Positions 16,446-24,868 of a DNA stretch of 64,000 bases are shown piece by piece. A program made the position numbers and the translations under genes. The DNA is from UBA1737 sp964541525 (GTDB lineage: Bacteria > Bacillota_I > Bacilli_A > ML615J-28 > CAG-313): positions 1 through 64,000 of the forward strand of contig CAZIQF010000005.1 in the NCBI GenBank assembly GCA_964541525.1, read 5' to 3'. Positions within the stretch are counted from its first letter, which is position 1. The number at the start of each line of letters is the position of its first letter. The notes beneath the pieces were generated by a model, which saw only the letters and a list, made by a program, of their open reading frames with translations, ran no database searches and had not been told where the DNA came from.

Positions 16446-17040
16446 CATATATATCGTTGATAGCAAAAAAATTAATATTAAGGATGATTTTTATAATCAT
16501 CTTCCCTCAAGAAAACTTAAAAAGGTCCAAGCTAGTACCAATGAACTATTTATTAAAGAGCAATTAATATCACAACGATTATTAAATGATATTTTAGAAT
16601 CAGATTATGAATTAGATTTAGCAACAATTGAATATGTATACAATGAGCAAGGAAAACCTTATTTAAAAGATTTAGATCTATATTTTTCCGTTAGTCACTC
16701 AAATGGTGTGATTGCAGTAGGTGTAAATGAAGCAGAGTTTGGCATTGACCTTGAATTAGTTAAAGCGGTTCCATCAAAAGTCATCACAAAAGTTTTAACA
16801 CCTAATGAATTAAATATATATAGCACATTAAATGAAAAAGCAAAATCAGAGTACTTTTTTAAAATTTGGACAAAAAAAGAAGCAATCGTCAAAAAGCAAG
16901 GTACATCAATTGTTTTTAATGCAAATAAAATTGAAACTGATGAAAATATATATACAACAAGTTTTAAATTAGGCCATGAACAATATATATTATCATCAAC
17001 AATTTCAGATGTAAAATTAATTATAAAGGAGAAAATTTAA
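16438..17040 (+). CDS. Sfp-type 4'-phosphopantetheinyl transferase
   Basis: Transfers phosphopantetheine from CoA to carrier proteins. The family signatures are intact: FSVSHSNG near 83-90, FGIDLE (D104, E106) and IWTKKEAIVKKQG (W144, K147, E148). At 200 aa it is of Sfp rather than the ~120-aa AcpS type. No NRPS, PKS or fatty-acid gene is in the window, so the carrier protein is unknown. It lies between the overlapping HAD gene and the gene starting 1 bp after its stop. Confidence 0.88.
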   Translation: MINIYIVDSKKINIKDDFYNHLPSRKLKKVQASTNELFIKEQLISQRLLNDILESDYELDLATIEYVYNEQGKPYLKDLDLYFSVSHSNGVIAVGVNEAEFGIDLELVKAVPSKVITKVLTPNELNIYSTLNEKAKSEYFFKIWTKKEAIVKKQGTSIVFNANKIETDENIYTTSFKLGHEQYILSSTISDVKLIIKEKI

Positions 17041-17041
17041 A

Positions 17042-17797
17042 ATGAAATATTCATATTTAGGCCATGAATTAAATGTTGATTTATGGGAATCAAAAGAAGC
17101 CTTATTTAGAAGTTTTTATACTGACTTTTATTCATTCATCAAAAATCATGATGGTGAAACCGATTTATTAGCTCATAACATTCATAATGCCGAAGACTTT
17201 ATTCATTATGCAGACTATTATGCTGATGGTAAAGAAAACTGTTATGCAATGGGATTTAGTTTTCATAAATACTATTTACACGCAAGAATGGACGGAAGCC
17301 TAGAATCAGAACCAACAACATCATTTATCGGTTGGTGTTATCATAATCATAAATATCTTGATTTTCTAAACTTCTTAGTCACTTTCTTCGCATGGTGGCG
17401 TAATGATGAGGGATGTACAAGAATGGACCCATATAACTATGCTGATAATTTCTTTGTATCTAGTTGGGCAGCATTAGTAGATACATCAAAACTATTCTAT
17501 TTTACATCCGAAACTGTTTATTTCTGGCAAAGTTATCGAGTAAAATATGTATTAGATAATATCCCTGGAACTTTTAAAACTGATCTTCCAACTGCTGGTC
17601 TTCCAAAAGTTAGAATTTCAGGCTATGAATTCTTAGGTTGGGTCGATCAAGATGGTAATGAATTAAAGAAAGATCAAACATATGATATTGTCTACGCATC
17701 ATTAAAACGTAAAGATTTCTACGATTATTGGGGAAAAGAAGAAAAACAAATTAAGAAAGTTTATGTAGATAACTGGACAAAAGTGGATCCTGCATAA
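17042..17797 (+). CDS. Unknown cytoplasmic protein with a C-terminal Flg_new/InlB-B-like repeat
   Basis: A 251-aa protein I cannot assign by function. Residues 1-165 are rich in aromatic residues and histidine (FSFHKYYLHARMD, FFAWWRNDEGCTRMD) with no known motif. Residues about 168-225 read like one Listeria-Bacteroides (InlB-B/Flg_new) repeat: VKYVLDNIPG, then LPKVRISGYEFLGWVDQDG. That beta-grasp repeat is normally extracellular, yet there is no signal peptide. Starts 1 bp after the PPTase stop; YqeY follows 16 bp later. Confidence 0.6.
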   Translation: MKYSYLGHELNVDLWESKEALFRSFYTDFYSFIKNHDGETDLLAHNIHNAEDFIHYADYYADGKENCYAMGFSFHKYYLHARMDGSLESEPTTSFIGWCYHNHKYLDFLNFLVTFFAWWRNDEGCTRMDPYNYADNFFVSSWAALVDTSKLFYFTSETVYFWQSYRVKYVLDNIPGTFKTDLPTAGLPKVRISGYEFLGWVDQDGNELKKDQTYDIVYASLKRKDFYDYWGKEEKQIKKVYVDNWTKVDPA

Positions 17798-17813
17798 AAG
17801 AGGAGGAAAATAT

Positions 17814-18239
17814 ATGTTAATTGATGAATTAAAAAAAGCTCAAATGGAGGCTTTAAAACAAAAAGATCCAATTACAAGAAGTATTCTACAAATTGTAACT
17901 GGCAAAGCGAAATTAGTTGAAATTGAAAAAAGAACAAAAAACGAAAGTTTAACTGATACAGATGTCCTACAAGTGATTTCCAAAACAATTAAAGAACTAG
18001 AAGAAGAATTAATTGCCTTTGAAAAAGCATCAAGACAAGAAAAAGTTGAAGAATTACAACAACAAAAACAAGTATTAGAAAAATACTTACCAAAACAACT
18101 AACAGAACAAGAAATTAAAGCCGAAATCGAAAAACTAGAAGATAAAACATTACCAAATATTATGAAACATTTTAAAATGAATTTCCAAGGTCAATGTGAT
18201 ATGAAACTAGTAAATAAAATAGCATCAGAATATAAATAA
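17814..18239 (+). CDS. yqeY: GatB/YqeY domain protein
   Basis: A 141-aa stand-alone YqeY protein related to the tail domain of GatB. LKKAQMEALKQKDPITRSIL, the central EELIAFEKASRQEK helix and the YLPKQLTEQEI segment are typical. Such proteins are thought to bind tRNA; the exact role is not established. Strong AGGAGG site 8 nt before the ATG. Last gene of the HAD-PPTase-unknown-yqeY unit. Confidence 0.9.
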   Translation: MLIDELKKAQMEALKQKDPITRSILQIVTGKAKLVEIEKRTKNESLTDTDVLQVISKTIKELEEELIAFEKASRQEKVEELQQQKQVLEKYLPKQLTEQEIKAEIEKLEDKTLPNIMKHFKMNFQGQCDMKLVNKIASEYK

Positions 18240-18246
18240 AAACTTT

Positions 18247-18275
18247 AGAGGACAAAATCGTCCTCTTTTATTTTA
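18247..18275 (+). terminator. Terminator after yqeY
   Basis: AGAGGAC (18247-18253) pairs with GTCCTCT (18260-18266), 6-nt loop, T-rich tail. Confidence 0.75.
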
Positions 18276-18418
18276 TATTGAAAATAGAATCTAGATTAAA
18301 TTTGCGTTAATAAAAAAATATACGAAAGAAAAAAATGAAAAAAAGGCAAAAACTATCAAAAAATGTATGAAAAAAAGGGCAAAATGCGATATAATAATAT
18401 TGGTGGTGATAATATGTT

Positions 18419-19775
18419 ATGAGAAAAAGAATAAAAGATATTAGTGAATGGGCTAATCATAGTAAAAAAGCATTGTTAGTAACAGGGCTAGACAAATAGG
18501 TAAAACATATATTATTAGACATGTTTTACAACAAGAACAATATGATTATGTTGAATTCAATCTAATTAATCAACCTGAAATAATCAAAATTTTAGAAACT
18601 GCACGAGCAGGTGATGTTCAAACCTTTTTAGAAAGACTTACTATTGCGACTTCTAAAGAGTTAATTAAAGGAAAAACAATCATCTTTTTTGATGAAGTTC
18701 AAGAATATAAAGAAATTGTAACTAAAATTAAATTCTTAGTTGAAGAAGGCAGCTTTAAATATATTTTAAGTGGATCATTATTAGGAGTGGAGTTAGTAGG
18801 ATTAAAGTCTGCACCCGTTGGCTATTTAGATACAATTGAAATGTTTCCACTTGATTTTGAAGAATATATTTATGCTTTAAAGATTAAGCAAGAAACGATA
18901 ACAAAATTAAAAGAGTGTTTTAACCATCGTAAACCAGTTGATTCATATGTTCATGAAAAAATGCTTGAAGCTTTTAAAACCTATCTTTTAGTAGGTGGGA
19001 TGCCAGAGGCAGTTGATTCGTATATTAACAATCATGATTATAATAAAATATATATAATTCATCAAAATATTATTAATCAATATAAATTAGATTTTACTAA
19101 ATATGATCGTTTGCATAAGTTGAAGCTAATTAAAATTTATGACTTAATTCCTTCAGAATTATCTGATCAAAATAAACGATATATATTTAAGCATTTAGAT
19201 AATAATATTAAAATTGATCGCTATGAAAATAGTTTTAATTGGTTAATTGATGCAGGAGTAGCAATCCCAGTATATAATGTAACCGAACCAAGATTGCGGT
19301 TAAAGATTAATATGAAGAGTAGTTTATTTAAATTGTTCCTATCTGATATAGGTTTATTAACAAGTTTATATGGAAGAACAACACAAATGGCAATTATTAA
19401 TGATGATAAGTCACTTAATTGTGGTGCTATATATGAGAATGTAGTTGCACAAGAATTAAATGCTCATGGTTTTGATGGATATTATTTCAATAGTCACAAA
19501 CAAGGCGAATTAGATTTTGGATTAAATATCAAGATTATGTTGCACCAATCGAGGTTAAGAGCGGAAAAGATTATCAAAAATATACTGCTCTACATAATGC
19601 ATTAAAGAATGAAAGCTATGGGATAAAGAATGCATTTGTATTATCCAATGCTAATGTATCACAAGATGGAAACATTGTGTATTATCCTATTTATAGGATT
19701 ATGTTTTTTCAGAATAATTTAATTGACAATTTAATTTTAAAAAAATTGACTGATCTGACTTATAATATATTTTGA
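18419..19775 (+). pseudogene. COG1373-type AAA ATPase (DUF4143), two frameshifts
   Basis: Reading from ATG 18419 gives RKRIKDISEWANHSKKALL, then a one-base loss near 18485-18489 inside the P-loop. In the next frame it continues ARQIGKTYIIRHVLQQE and has Walker B IIFFDEVQEY. The frame stays open to about 19513, where a second one-base loss follows GELDF. A third frame then supplies YVAPIEVKSGKDYQKYTALH to a TGA at 19775. These are the expected parts of a COG1373 ATPase with its PD-(D/E)xK-like tail (E-V-K). A ribosome site (GGTGGTG, 18402) and TATAAT (18390-18395) remain. Confidence 0.85.
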
Positions 19776-19881
19776 TTATTGTATCAAGATTATCTTTAAT
19801 AATTAATTTTTTATAAATTATTTTATTTGACAAATTATTCAGCAATCATCAAATTGATCAACTAAAATAACAGCAACTTAT

Positions 19882-19910
19882 CGGACAAAAATTTTATTTT
19901 ATGTTATAAT
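19882..19910 (+). promoter_or_regulatory. Promoter of the riboswitch transcript
   Basis: CGGACA (19882-19887), 17-bp spacer, TATAAT (19905-19910) with an extended TGT element. Transcription would begin about 15 nt before the aptamer. Confidence 0.65.
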
Positions 19911-19931
19911 GATAATTGAAGTTAAGATAAA

Positions 19932-20000
19932 GATCGTATAAAATCGATAATAAGGATCGATTGTATCTACCATATCACCTTAAATGATATGACTACGATT
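19932..20000 (+). ncRNA. Purine riboswitch aptamer, guanine class
   Basis: All three helices form: P1 ATCGTA (19933-19938)/TACGAT (19994-19999), P2 AATCGAT (19942-19948)/ATCGATT (19956-19962), P3 ATATCA (19972-19977)/TGATAT (19985-19990). Loop L2 ends in GG and L3 begins with CC, allowing the kissing contact. J2/3 is GTATCTACC (consensus GTTTCTACC) and J3/1 is GACT, whose C at the ligand-pairing position indicates guanine/hypoxanthine (or 2'-deoxyguanosine) rather than adenine. Confidence 0.88.
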
Positions 20001-20037
20001 AATTATAAAGCTTTGTTTGTTTATAATTTTTCGTTTT
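20001..20037 (+). terminator. Riboswitch expression-platform hairpin
   Basis: AATTATAAA (20001-20009) pairs with TTTATAATT (20020-20028), followed by TTTCGTTTTT. It begins directly after the 3' strand of P1, as expected for ligand-controlled termination. Confidence 0.65.
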
Positions 20038-20065
20038 TATGATATTTATCTAATATCTAAAATTC

Positions 20066-20099
20066 CCCTAATACCAAAAAGTATTAGGGTGTTTTTTAT
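20066..20099 (+). terminator. Second, strong terminator after the riboswitch
   Basis: CCCTAATAC (20066-20074) pairs perfectly with GTATTAGGG (20081-20089), 6-nt loop, T-run. It ends the riboswitch transcript before any gene. Confidence 0.8.
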
Positions 20100-20177
20100 T
20101 GGATTTAAGTTCTTTTCTCTTTATTAAAATTATGAAATATGATAAAATAATATAAATGATTTAAGAGGTAAAAAAAT

Positions 20178-21479
20178 ATGAGTGAAAAATTAATCTATTT
20201 AGCAGAACGTTATGATTTAGTAATTGGTGATACATTTGAATTATTTTATCGAGGAATTATTAAATCTATGAATCCATATAAATATTATATTCATATTTCA
20301 TCTTTGAAGGGACGACCATATCCAAGATATTATACATATACACCAGTGGATGGTGAAGAAGGCGATTATGAATTAGAAGTTAGTTTATATGATGATCATC
20401 ATCACCTAATTGAAAAAGCGAAAACAACTTTGCATGTTGTAAAACCAGTAGCTCCTAAACGTAAAATGAACATCTTATGTTTTGGTGATTCAATCACTTT
20501 TAATGGTGTATGGCCTTATGAAGGTTATCGTCGATTTACAGCTGAAGATGGTAACCCCAAGGGACTAGGATTTAAAGATAGCCTTAATCTAATTGGGACT
20601 TGTAAAAAAGATGAAATTGGTTATGAAGGTTATGGTGGTTGGCAATGGTGTCATTTTGCTGGTAATGAAGCTGTATCGACTACCTCATCAGTATGGATTA
20701 AAGTCAAAAATCATCATCTTGATGAAAATGACCAACATAGCTGCTGGAAATCTGCTAATCTAAATTGGGTATTAGAATCAATTGAAAAAGATCGACTTAA
20801 ATTTAAACGGGGAGCAGGCAATTATTCATGTTTACCACAAATTGGCGAAGTCTTTACTAATGTTGATGGAGGAATTCATACTGAAGATCTTAATGTTGAA
20901 AGTTATGAATTTGAAAAAGGCAATCCATTCTATGATGAAGCAATTAAAGGACCTAACTTTAAAAAATATGTTTTAGATAATCACTTTGATGGATTAGATT
21001 ATGTATATATCTTACTTACATGGAATGGTCAATATACACCTTATAATAACGATTTTTCCCATTTTGAACCACATATTGTAAAAATTCTAAACCGACTTCA
21101 TGAAGATTATCCTCTTGCAAAGGTTCGTTTAATTGGAATTCAAAGTCCATCCATTAATGGTGGTATTGCTGCTAATTATGGTGCTAGTGGCTTATATTCT
21201 GATGTATTCGGTGAAGTAACAACTGCTTATAATTATAATCTTTATTTGGAAAACCTATGTAAGAAAGACGAATATAGCTCATTCTGTCGCTACATAGATT
21301 TAAAAGCCCAATTTGATGTTGAATACAATATGCCATCTACAATGTTAAAAGTTAATTCAAGAAGTATGATTGAAGAACGAATTGGAACTAATGGCGTTCA
21401 CCCAACTATGGAAGGTTATTTACAAATTGGTGATGTTTTCTATCGTGCTTTAGTAGCCGATATGAAAGAAGAGGCATAA
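20178..21479 (+). CDS. SGNH/GDSL-family hydrolase
   Basis: A 433-aa cytoplasmic esterase-type protein: no signal peptide, an N-terminal beta domain of about 90 residues, then the SGNH core. Block I is CFGDSITFNG (S105) and the catalytic His is H408 in GTNGVHPTMEGY. Substrate unknown; carbohydrate or lipid deacylation is typical of the fold. An extended -10 (TGATAAAAT, 20140-20148) suggests its own promoter downstream of both riboswitch terminators. The permease gene starts 1 bp after its stop. Confidence 0.8.
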   Translation: MSEKLIYLAERYDLVIGDTFELFYRGIIKSMNPYKYYIHISSLKGRPYPRYYTYTPVDGEEGDYELEVSLYDDHHHLIEKAKTTLHVVKPVAPKRKMNILCFGDSITFNGVWPYEGYRRFTAEDGNPKGLGFKDSLNLIGTCKKDEIGYEGYGGWQWCHFAGNEAVSTTSSVWIKVKNHHLDENDQHSCWKSANLNWVLESIEKDRLKFKRGAGNYSCLPQIGEVFTNVDGGIHTEDLNVESYEFEKGNPFYDEAIKGPNFKKYVLDNHFDGLDYVYILLTWNGQYTPYNNDFSHFEPHIVKILNRLHEDYPLAKVRLIGIQSPSINGGIAANYGASGLYSDVFGEVTTAYNYNLYLENLCKKDEYSSFCRYIDLKAQFDVEYNMPSTMLKVNSRSMIEERIGTNGVHPTMEGYLQIGDVFYRALVADMKEEA

Positions 21480-21480
21480 A

Positions 21481-22767
21481 ATGCCCACCATTATTATTGC
21501 ATTAATAACCATTTTATTAATTATAACTTCAATTTTATTCTTTCCAACAATTAAAATTAAAAATATTAATCTTTCAACTTATTGGGTGATAGCCTTAATT
21601 GGTGCTCTTTTGTTGTTAATCTTTAGAGAAGTAGCGTTAAATGAATTAATAATGAGTTTTTTCCAAAGCAAGATCGGTCCTTTACAAATCCTAATTTTAT
21701 TTATTTCTATGACAATTATCTCGATTTTTTTAGATGAAGTAGGATTCTTTAAAAAATTAGCATGTATTGTGACAAAAAAGGCTAGAGGTAAACAATTAAC
21801 ATTATTTTTATACTTATATATCTTAACTAGTGTGCTAACCATTTTCACATCAAACGACATTATTATTTTAACGTTTACACCATTTATATGTTATTTTGCT
21901 CATCACGTCAAAATTAATCCCTTACCCTTTTTAGTTGGTGAATTTATTGCTGCTAACACTTGGAGTATGATGCTAATTATTGGTAATCCGACTAATATCT
22001 ATATTGCATCAAGTTTTGAAATTGATTTTGTAAGTTACTTTTTGAAGATGTTTATTCCAACATTAGTCACTGGAATATTATCAATGTTTTTATTATTATT
22101 AATTTTTAAAAAGCAATTAGTTAAACCGATTGAATCAAGTACGGAAGATATTGAAATTAAAGATCAATTTTTATTAGTTTTAGGAATTATTGTTTTAAGT
22201 ATTACCACTATTTTACTAGCAATATCATCATATATTCATCTTAAGATGTGGTTAATTAGCTTAGTGATGGTAATTATCTTATTAGTTATTGCTGGTAGTT
22301 ATTTATTAATCAAAAGAAAATCATTAAAAATACTTAATTGTACTTTAAAAAAAGCTCCTTGGACTTTAATTCCCTTTTTACTATCGATGTTTACAATTAT
22401 TTTTGCATTATCAAAAATAGGGTTAATCACAAATTTTGCCAAATTCTTTATCAATCATCATGATAATTTCACATATGGAATTATTTCTTTCCTTAGTTGT
22501 AATGTACTAAATAATATTCCTATGAGTGTTTTATTTACCGATATTCTAGTTAAATCTGGTGCTTCAATTAGTAATGTATATAGTGTGATTGCAGCATCTA
22601 ATATTGGTGCTTATCTTACTCCACTGGGGGCTTTAGCTGGGATTATGTGGATGGGACTATTAAAAGAACAGCATATTGATTTTTCTTTTATGCGATTCGT
22701 CAAATATGGTGTAGTTTTATCTTTACCAGCAATTATCGTAGCAATTTTAATGATTACAATTATTTAA
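21481..22767 (+). CDS. ArsB/NhaD-type ion permease
   Basis: A 428-aa integral membrane protein with about 11 segments belonging to the ion-transporter superfamily (ArsB/CitM/NhaD). SNDIIILTFTPF and IGNPTNIYIAS in the first half and NNIPMSVLFTDIL in the second are the paired re-entrant motifs of the fold. Substrate (arsenite, Na+/H+ or an organic anion) cannot be told. No arsR or arsC is nearby. Starts 1 bp after the SGNH hydrolase, so coupled to it. Confidence 0.75.
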   Translation: MPTIIIALITILLIITSILFFPTIKIKNINLSTYWVIALIGALLLLIFREVALNELIMSFFQSKIGPLQILILFISMTIISIFLDEVGFFKKLACIVTKKARGKQLTLFLYLYILTSVLTIFTSNDIIILTFTPFICYFAHHVKINPLPFLVGEFIAANTWSMMLIIGNPTNIYIASSFEIDFVSYFLKMFIPTLVTGILSMFLLLLIFKKQLVKPIESSTEDIEIKDQFLLVLGIIVLSITTILLAISSYIHLKMWLISLVMVIILLVIAGSYLLIKRKSLKILNCTLKKAPWTLIPFLLSMFTIIFALSKIGLITNFAKFFINHHDNFTYGIISFLSCNVLNNIPMSVLFTDILVKSGASISNVYSVIAASNIGAYLTPLGALAGIMWMGLLKEQHIDFSFMRFVKYGVVLSLPAIIVAILMITII

Positions 22768-22844
22768 AAAAATTAAATCTATGATATAATTAGTTAAGAA
22801 GAAATCAAGAATTTAGATAATTAATCAAGAAAGGATTAAAAGAT

Positions 22845-24389
22845 ATGAAATTAAAAACGGTCAAAGAAATGACATTGAAAGAAAAATTAGGTCAATTAAT
22901 CTTGCCAGGTTTTCATTCAACAACCTATGATGAACAAATTAGAACGTTAATTGAAGATTATCATGTAGGTAATGTTATTTTATTTACAAGAAATTTTTCT
23001 TCAGGAGCACAAATTAGAGAACTCACACAAAAGATTCATGAAGAAGTATATAAACACACAGGTCATATTCCATTTATTGCTATTGATCAAGAAGGTGGAT
23101 TAGTTACAAGAATGATGAAAGATGTAACATTTGCACCAGGACCAATGACTTGTTCAGCAGCTGGTGAAGATGCCAGTTACTATGCGGGTAAAATGCTTGC
23201 ATGTGATATGATTAGATTAGGAATGAATTTAAATTTAGCACCTAGTCTAGATACTAATAATAATCCGAATAATCCGGTCATTAATGTAAGAAGTTATTCT
23301 GATGATCCAAAAGTAGTTGCTGAATTAGGCAAAAGATTCATTAAAGGTTGTAGCGAATATGGAGTACTTGCTTGTGCAAAACACTTTCCAGGACATGGTG
23401 ATTGTGAAGTAGATTCCCATTTAGGACTCCCAACAATCAATCATAGTAATGAAAGAATTCATGAAGTTGAAATGTATCCATTCAAAGCCAATATTGATGT
23501 TCCAGCAATTATGAGTGCTCATATTATGTTTCCATCTTATGATATATATCCAGCAACCCTTTCAAAAAAAATCTTAAAAGGAATTTTAAGAGAAGAATTA
23601 AACTTCAAAGGATTAATTCTAACTGATTGTCTAGAAATGAAAGCAATTGCTGACATGTATGGTACAGCAGAAGGTGCTTGTATGGCCATTTTAGCTGGTG
23701 CTGATCTTTGTGATATTAGTCATACATTAGAATATCAAATTAAAGCTCTTGAGTTAATTGAACAAGCAGTAAATGATGGAAGACTACCAATTGCAGAATT
23801 GGATGAAAAAGTTGAACGAATCTTGAAATTTAAAGAACAAACGTTGCCTTATTTAAATCAATATTTCTATAATCATGAAATGGAATATAGTGAAGAAAAC
23901 AAGCAATTATCCAAACAAATTGTTAATCGTTCACTAACTAAAGTACTTGGTAATGATGTTGTATTAACGCCTAAAACATTAGTAATTGCCCCAAGAGCGA
24001 TTGCCAAAACGATTATTGAAGATGAATTTGATGAACGTAATCTTGCAAAAGTACTTAAAAAAGAATTTAATAATTTAGAAGTTTATGAATTAGAAGAAAC
24101 CAAGGAATTTGCGGATTTAGTTAATGAAAAAGCAAAATGCTCTGATCAAATTATTGTTTTTAGTTATAACGCAGTAACATCGCCAAAACAAGTAGCGTTT
24201 ATTAATAATCTATTAGCACAACATAATGTAACAGTTATTTCTTTGAAAGGACCAATGGATTACCATAAATATCAAAATCTAAAGAATTATTTATGTTTAT
24301 ATGAATATACGCCTAATTCAATTCAAACGGTTGTATCATATTTTAAAGGTGAAATTAAACCTCTAGGTAAGTTAACAATTAAACTTTAA
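22845..24389 (+). CDS. Glycoside hydrolase family 3, NagZ-like beta-N-acetylhexosaminidase
   Basis: A 514-aa cytoplasmic GH3 enzyme. The NagZ signature KHFPGHGDCEVDSHLGLP is at 179-196 with the D190/H192 catalytic dyad, and the nucleophile is D261 in LTDCLEMKAIAD. A C-terminal Rossmann-like domain (about 360-514) is present, as in Gram-positive NagZ forms. No signal peptide, unlike secreted B. subtilis NagZ, so it probably acts on imported muropeptide or chitin sugars. Extended -10 TGATATAAT (22782-22790) upstream. Confidence 0.9.
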   Translation: MKLKTVKEMTLKEKLGQLILPGFHSTTYDEQIRTLIEDYHVGNVILFTRNFSSGAQIRELTQKIHEEVYKHTGHIPFIAIDQEGGLVTRMMKDVTFAPGPMTCSAAGEDASYYAGKMLACDMIRLGMNLNLAPSLDTNNNPNNPVINVRSYSDDPKVVAELGKRFIKGCSEYGVLACAKHFPGHGDCEVDSHLGLPTINHSNERIHEVEMYPFKANIDVPAIMSAHIMFPSYDIYPATLSKKILKGILREELNFKGLILTDCLEMKAIADMYGTAEGACMAILAGADLCDISHTLEYQIKALELIEQAVNDGRLPIAELDEKVERILKFKEQTLPYLNQYFYNHEMEYSEENKQLSKQIVNRSLTKVLGNDVVLTPKTLVIAPRAIAKTIIEDEFDERNLAKVLKKEFNNLEVYELEETKEFADLVNEKAKCSDQIIVFSYNAVTSPKQVAFINNLLAQHNVTVISLKGPMDYHKYQNLKNYLCLYEYTPNSIQTVVSYFKGEIKPLGKLTIKL

Positions 24390-24390
24390 A

Positions 24391-24432
24391 AAAAGGTAAA
24401 AAACGAATCAATTCGTTTATTTACCCTTTTTT
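24391..24432. terminator. Bidirectional terminator between convergent genes
   Basis: Long hairpin GGTAAAAAACGAAT (24395-24408) with ATTCGTTTATTTACC (24411-24425), small bulge, A-run before and T-run after. Serves nagZ-like and the minus-strand gene. Confidence 0.8.
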
Positions 24433-24781
24433 ATCTTTTTTCCGTATAACAAGTAGCGTTGATAATTTTAATTTTAACTTGATATGATGAATTATTATTA
24501 GGTATAGGCTGATTAAAAGCTGTAGAAGATACACAAGCATTGCCATCAATAATTAAATAATAAATTTGATATTCATCACATACAGTAATATAAAGCGTTA
24601 AATCAGGATGCTTAAGCAGATTATTTAAAGTATTATTATAAGCTGTAAATGTAATTATTAAATCTGAATTTAAAACATCAAAATAATAATTACATGGTAA
24701 TACTAAAATATCATTATTGAAAGTAGATATTAATAAACATTTATTTGTTGAAGTTAAAATTTTTTTAATTTCATTAGTCAT
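24431..24781 (-). CDS. Small PNPOx/flavin-binding-like protein (tentative)
   Basis: A 116-aa protein. The layout TNKCLLISTFNNDILVLP, YFDVLNSDLIITF and HPDLTLYITV resembles the split-barrel fold of pyridoxamine-phosphate-oxidase-like proteins, but conserved flavin residues are not obvious. I start at the ATG at 24781 with GGTG 5 nt upstream; a longer frame to 24874 would overlap the CDF gene and add a hydrophobic leader with no ribosome site. Divergent from the CDF gene. Confidence 0.5.
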   Translation of the reverse strand: MTNEIKKILTSTNKCLLISTFNNDILVLPCNYYFDVLNSDLIITFTAYNNTLNNLLKHPDLTLYITVCDEYQIYYLIIDGNACVSSTAFNQPIPNNNSSYQVKIKIINATCYTEKR

Positions 24782-24868
24782 TTTATCACCTATTGTAATA
24801 TATGATAAAAGAAGCAATTTGGTTTTTATTTTTATTAAAAAAGGTATAATAGTAAAGAGGTTAAAAAT

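Noticed and set aside
19932..21479. Guanine control of the SGNH hydrolase operon
   Set aside because: Two terminators and a separate extended -10 lie between aptamer and gene, and hydrolase/permease functions do not suggest purine regulation; kept only as an alternative.
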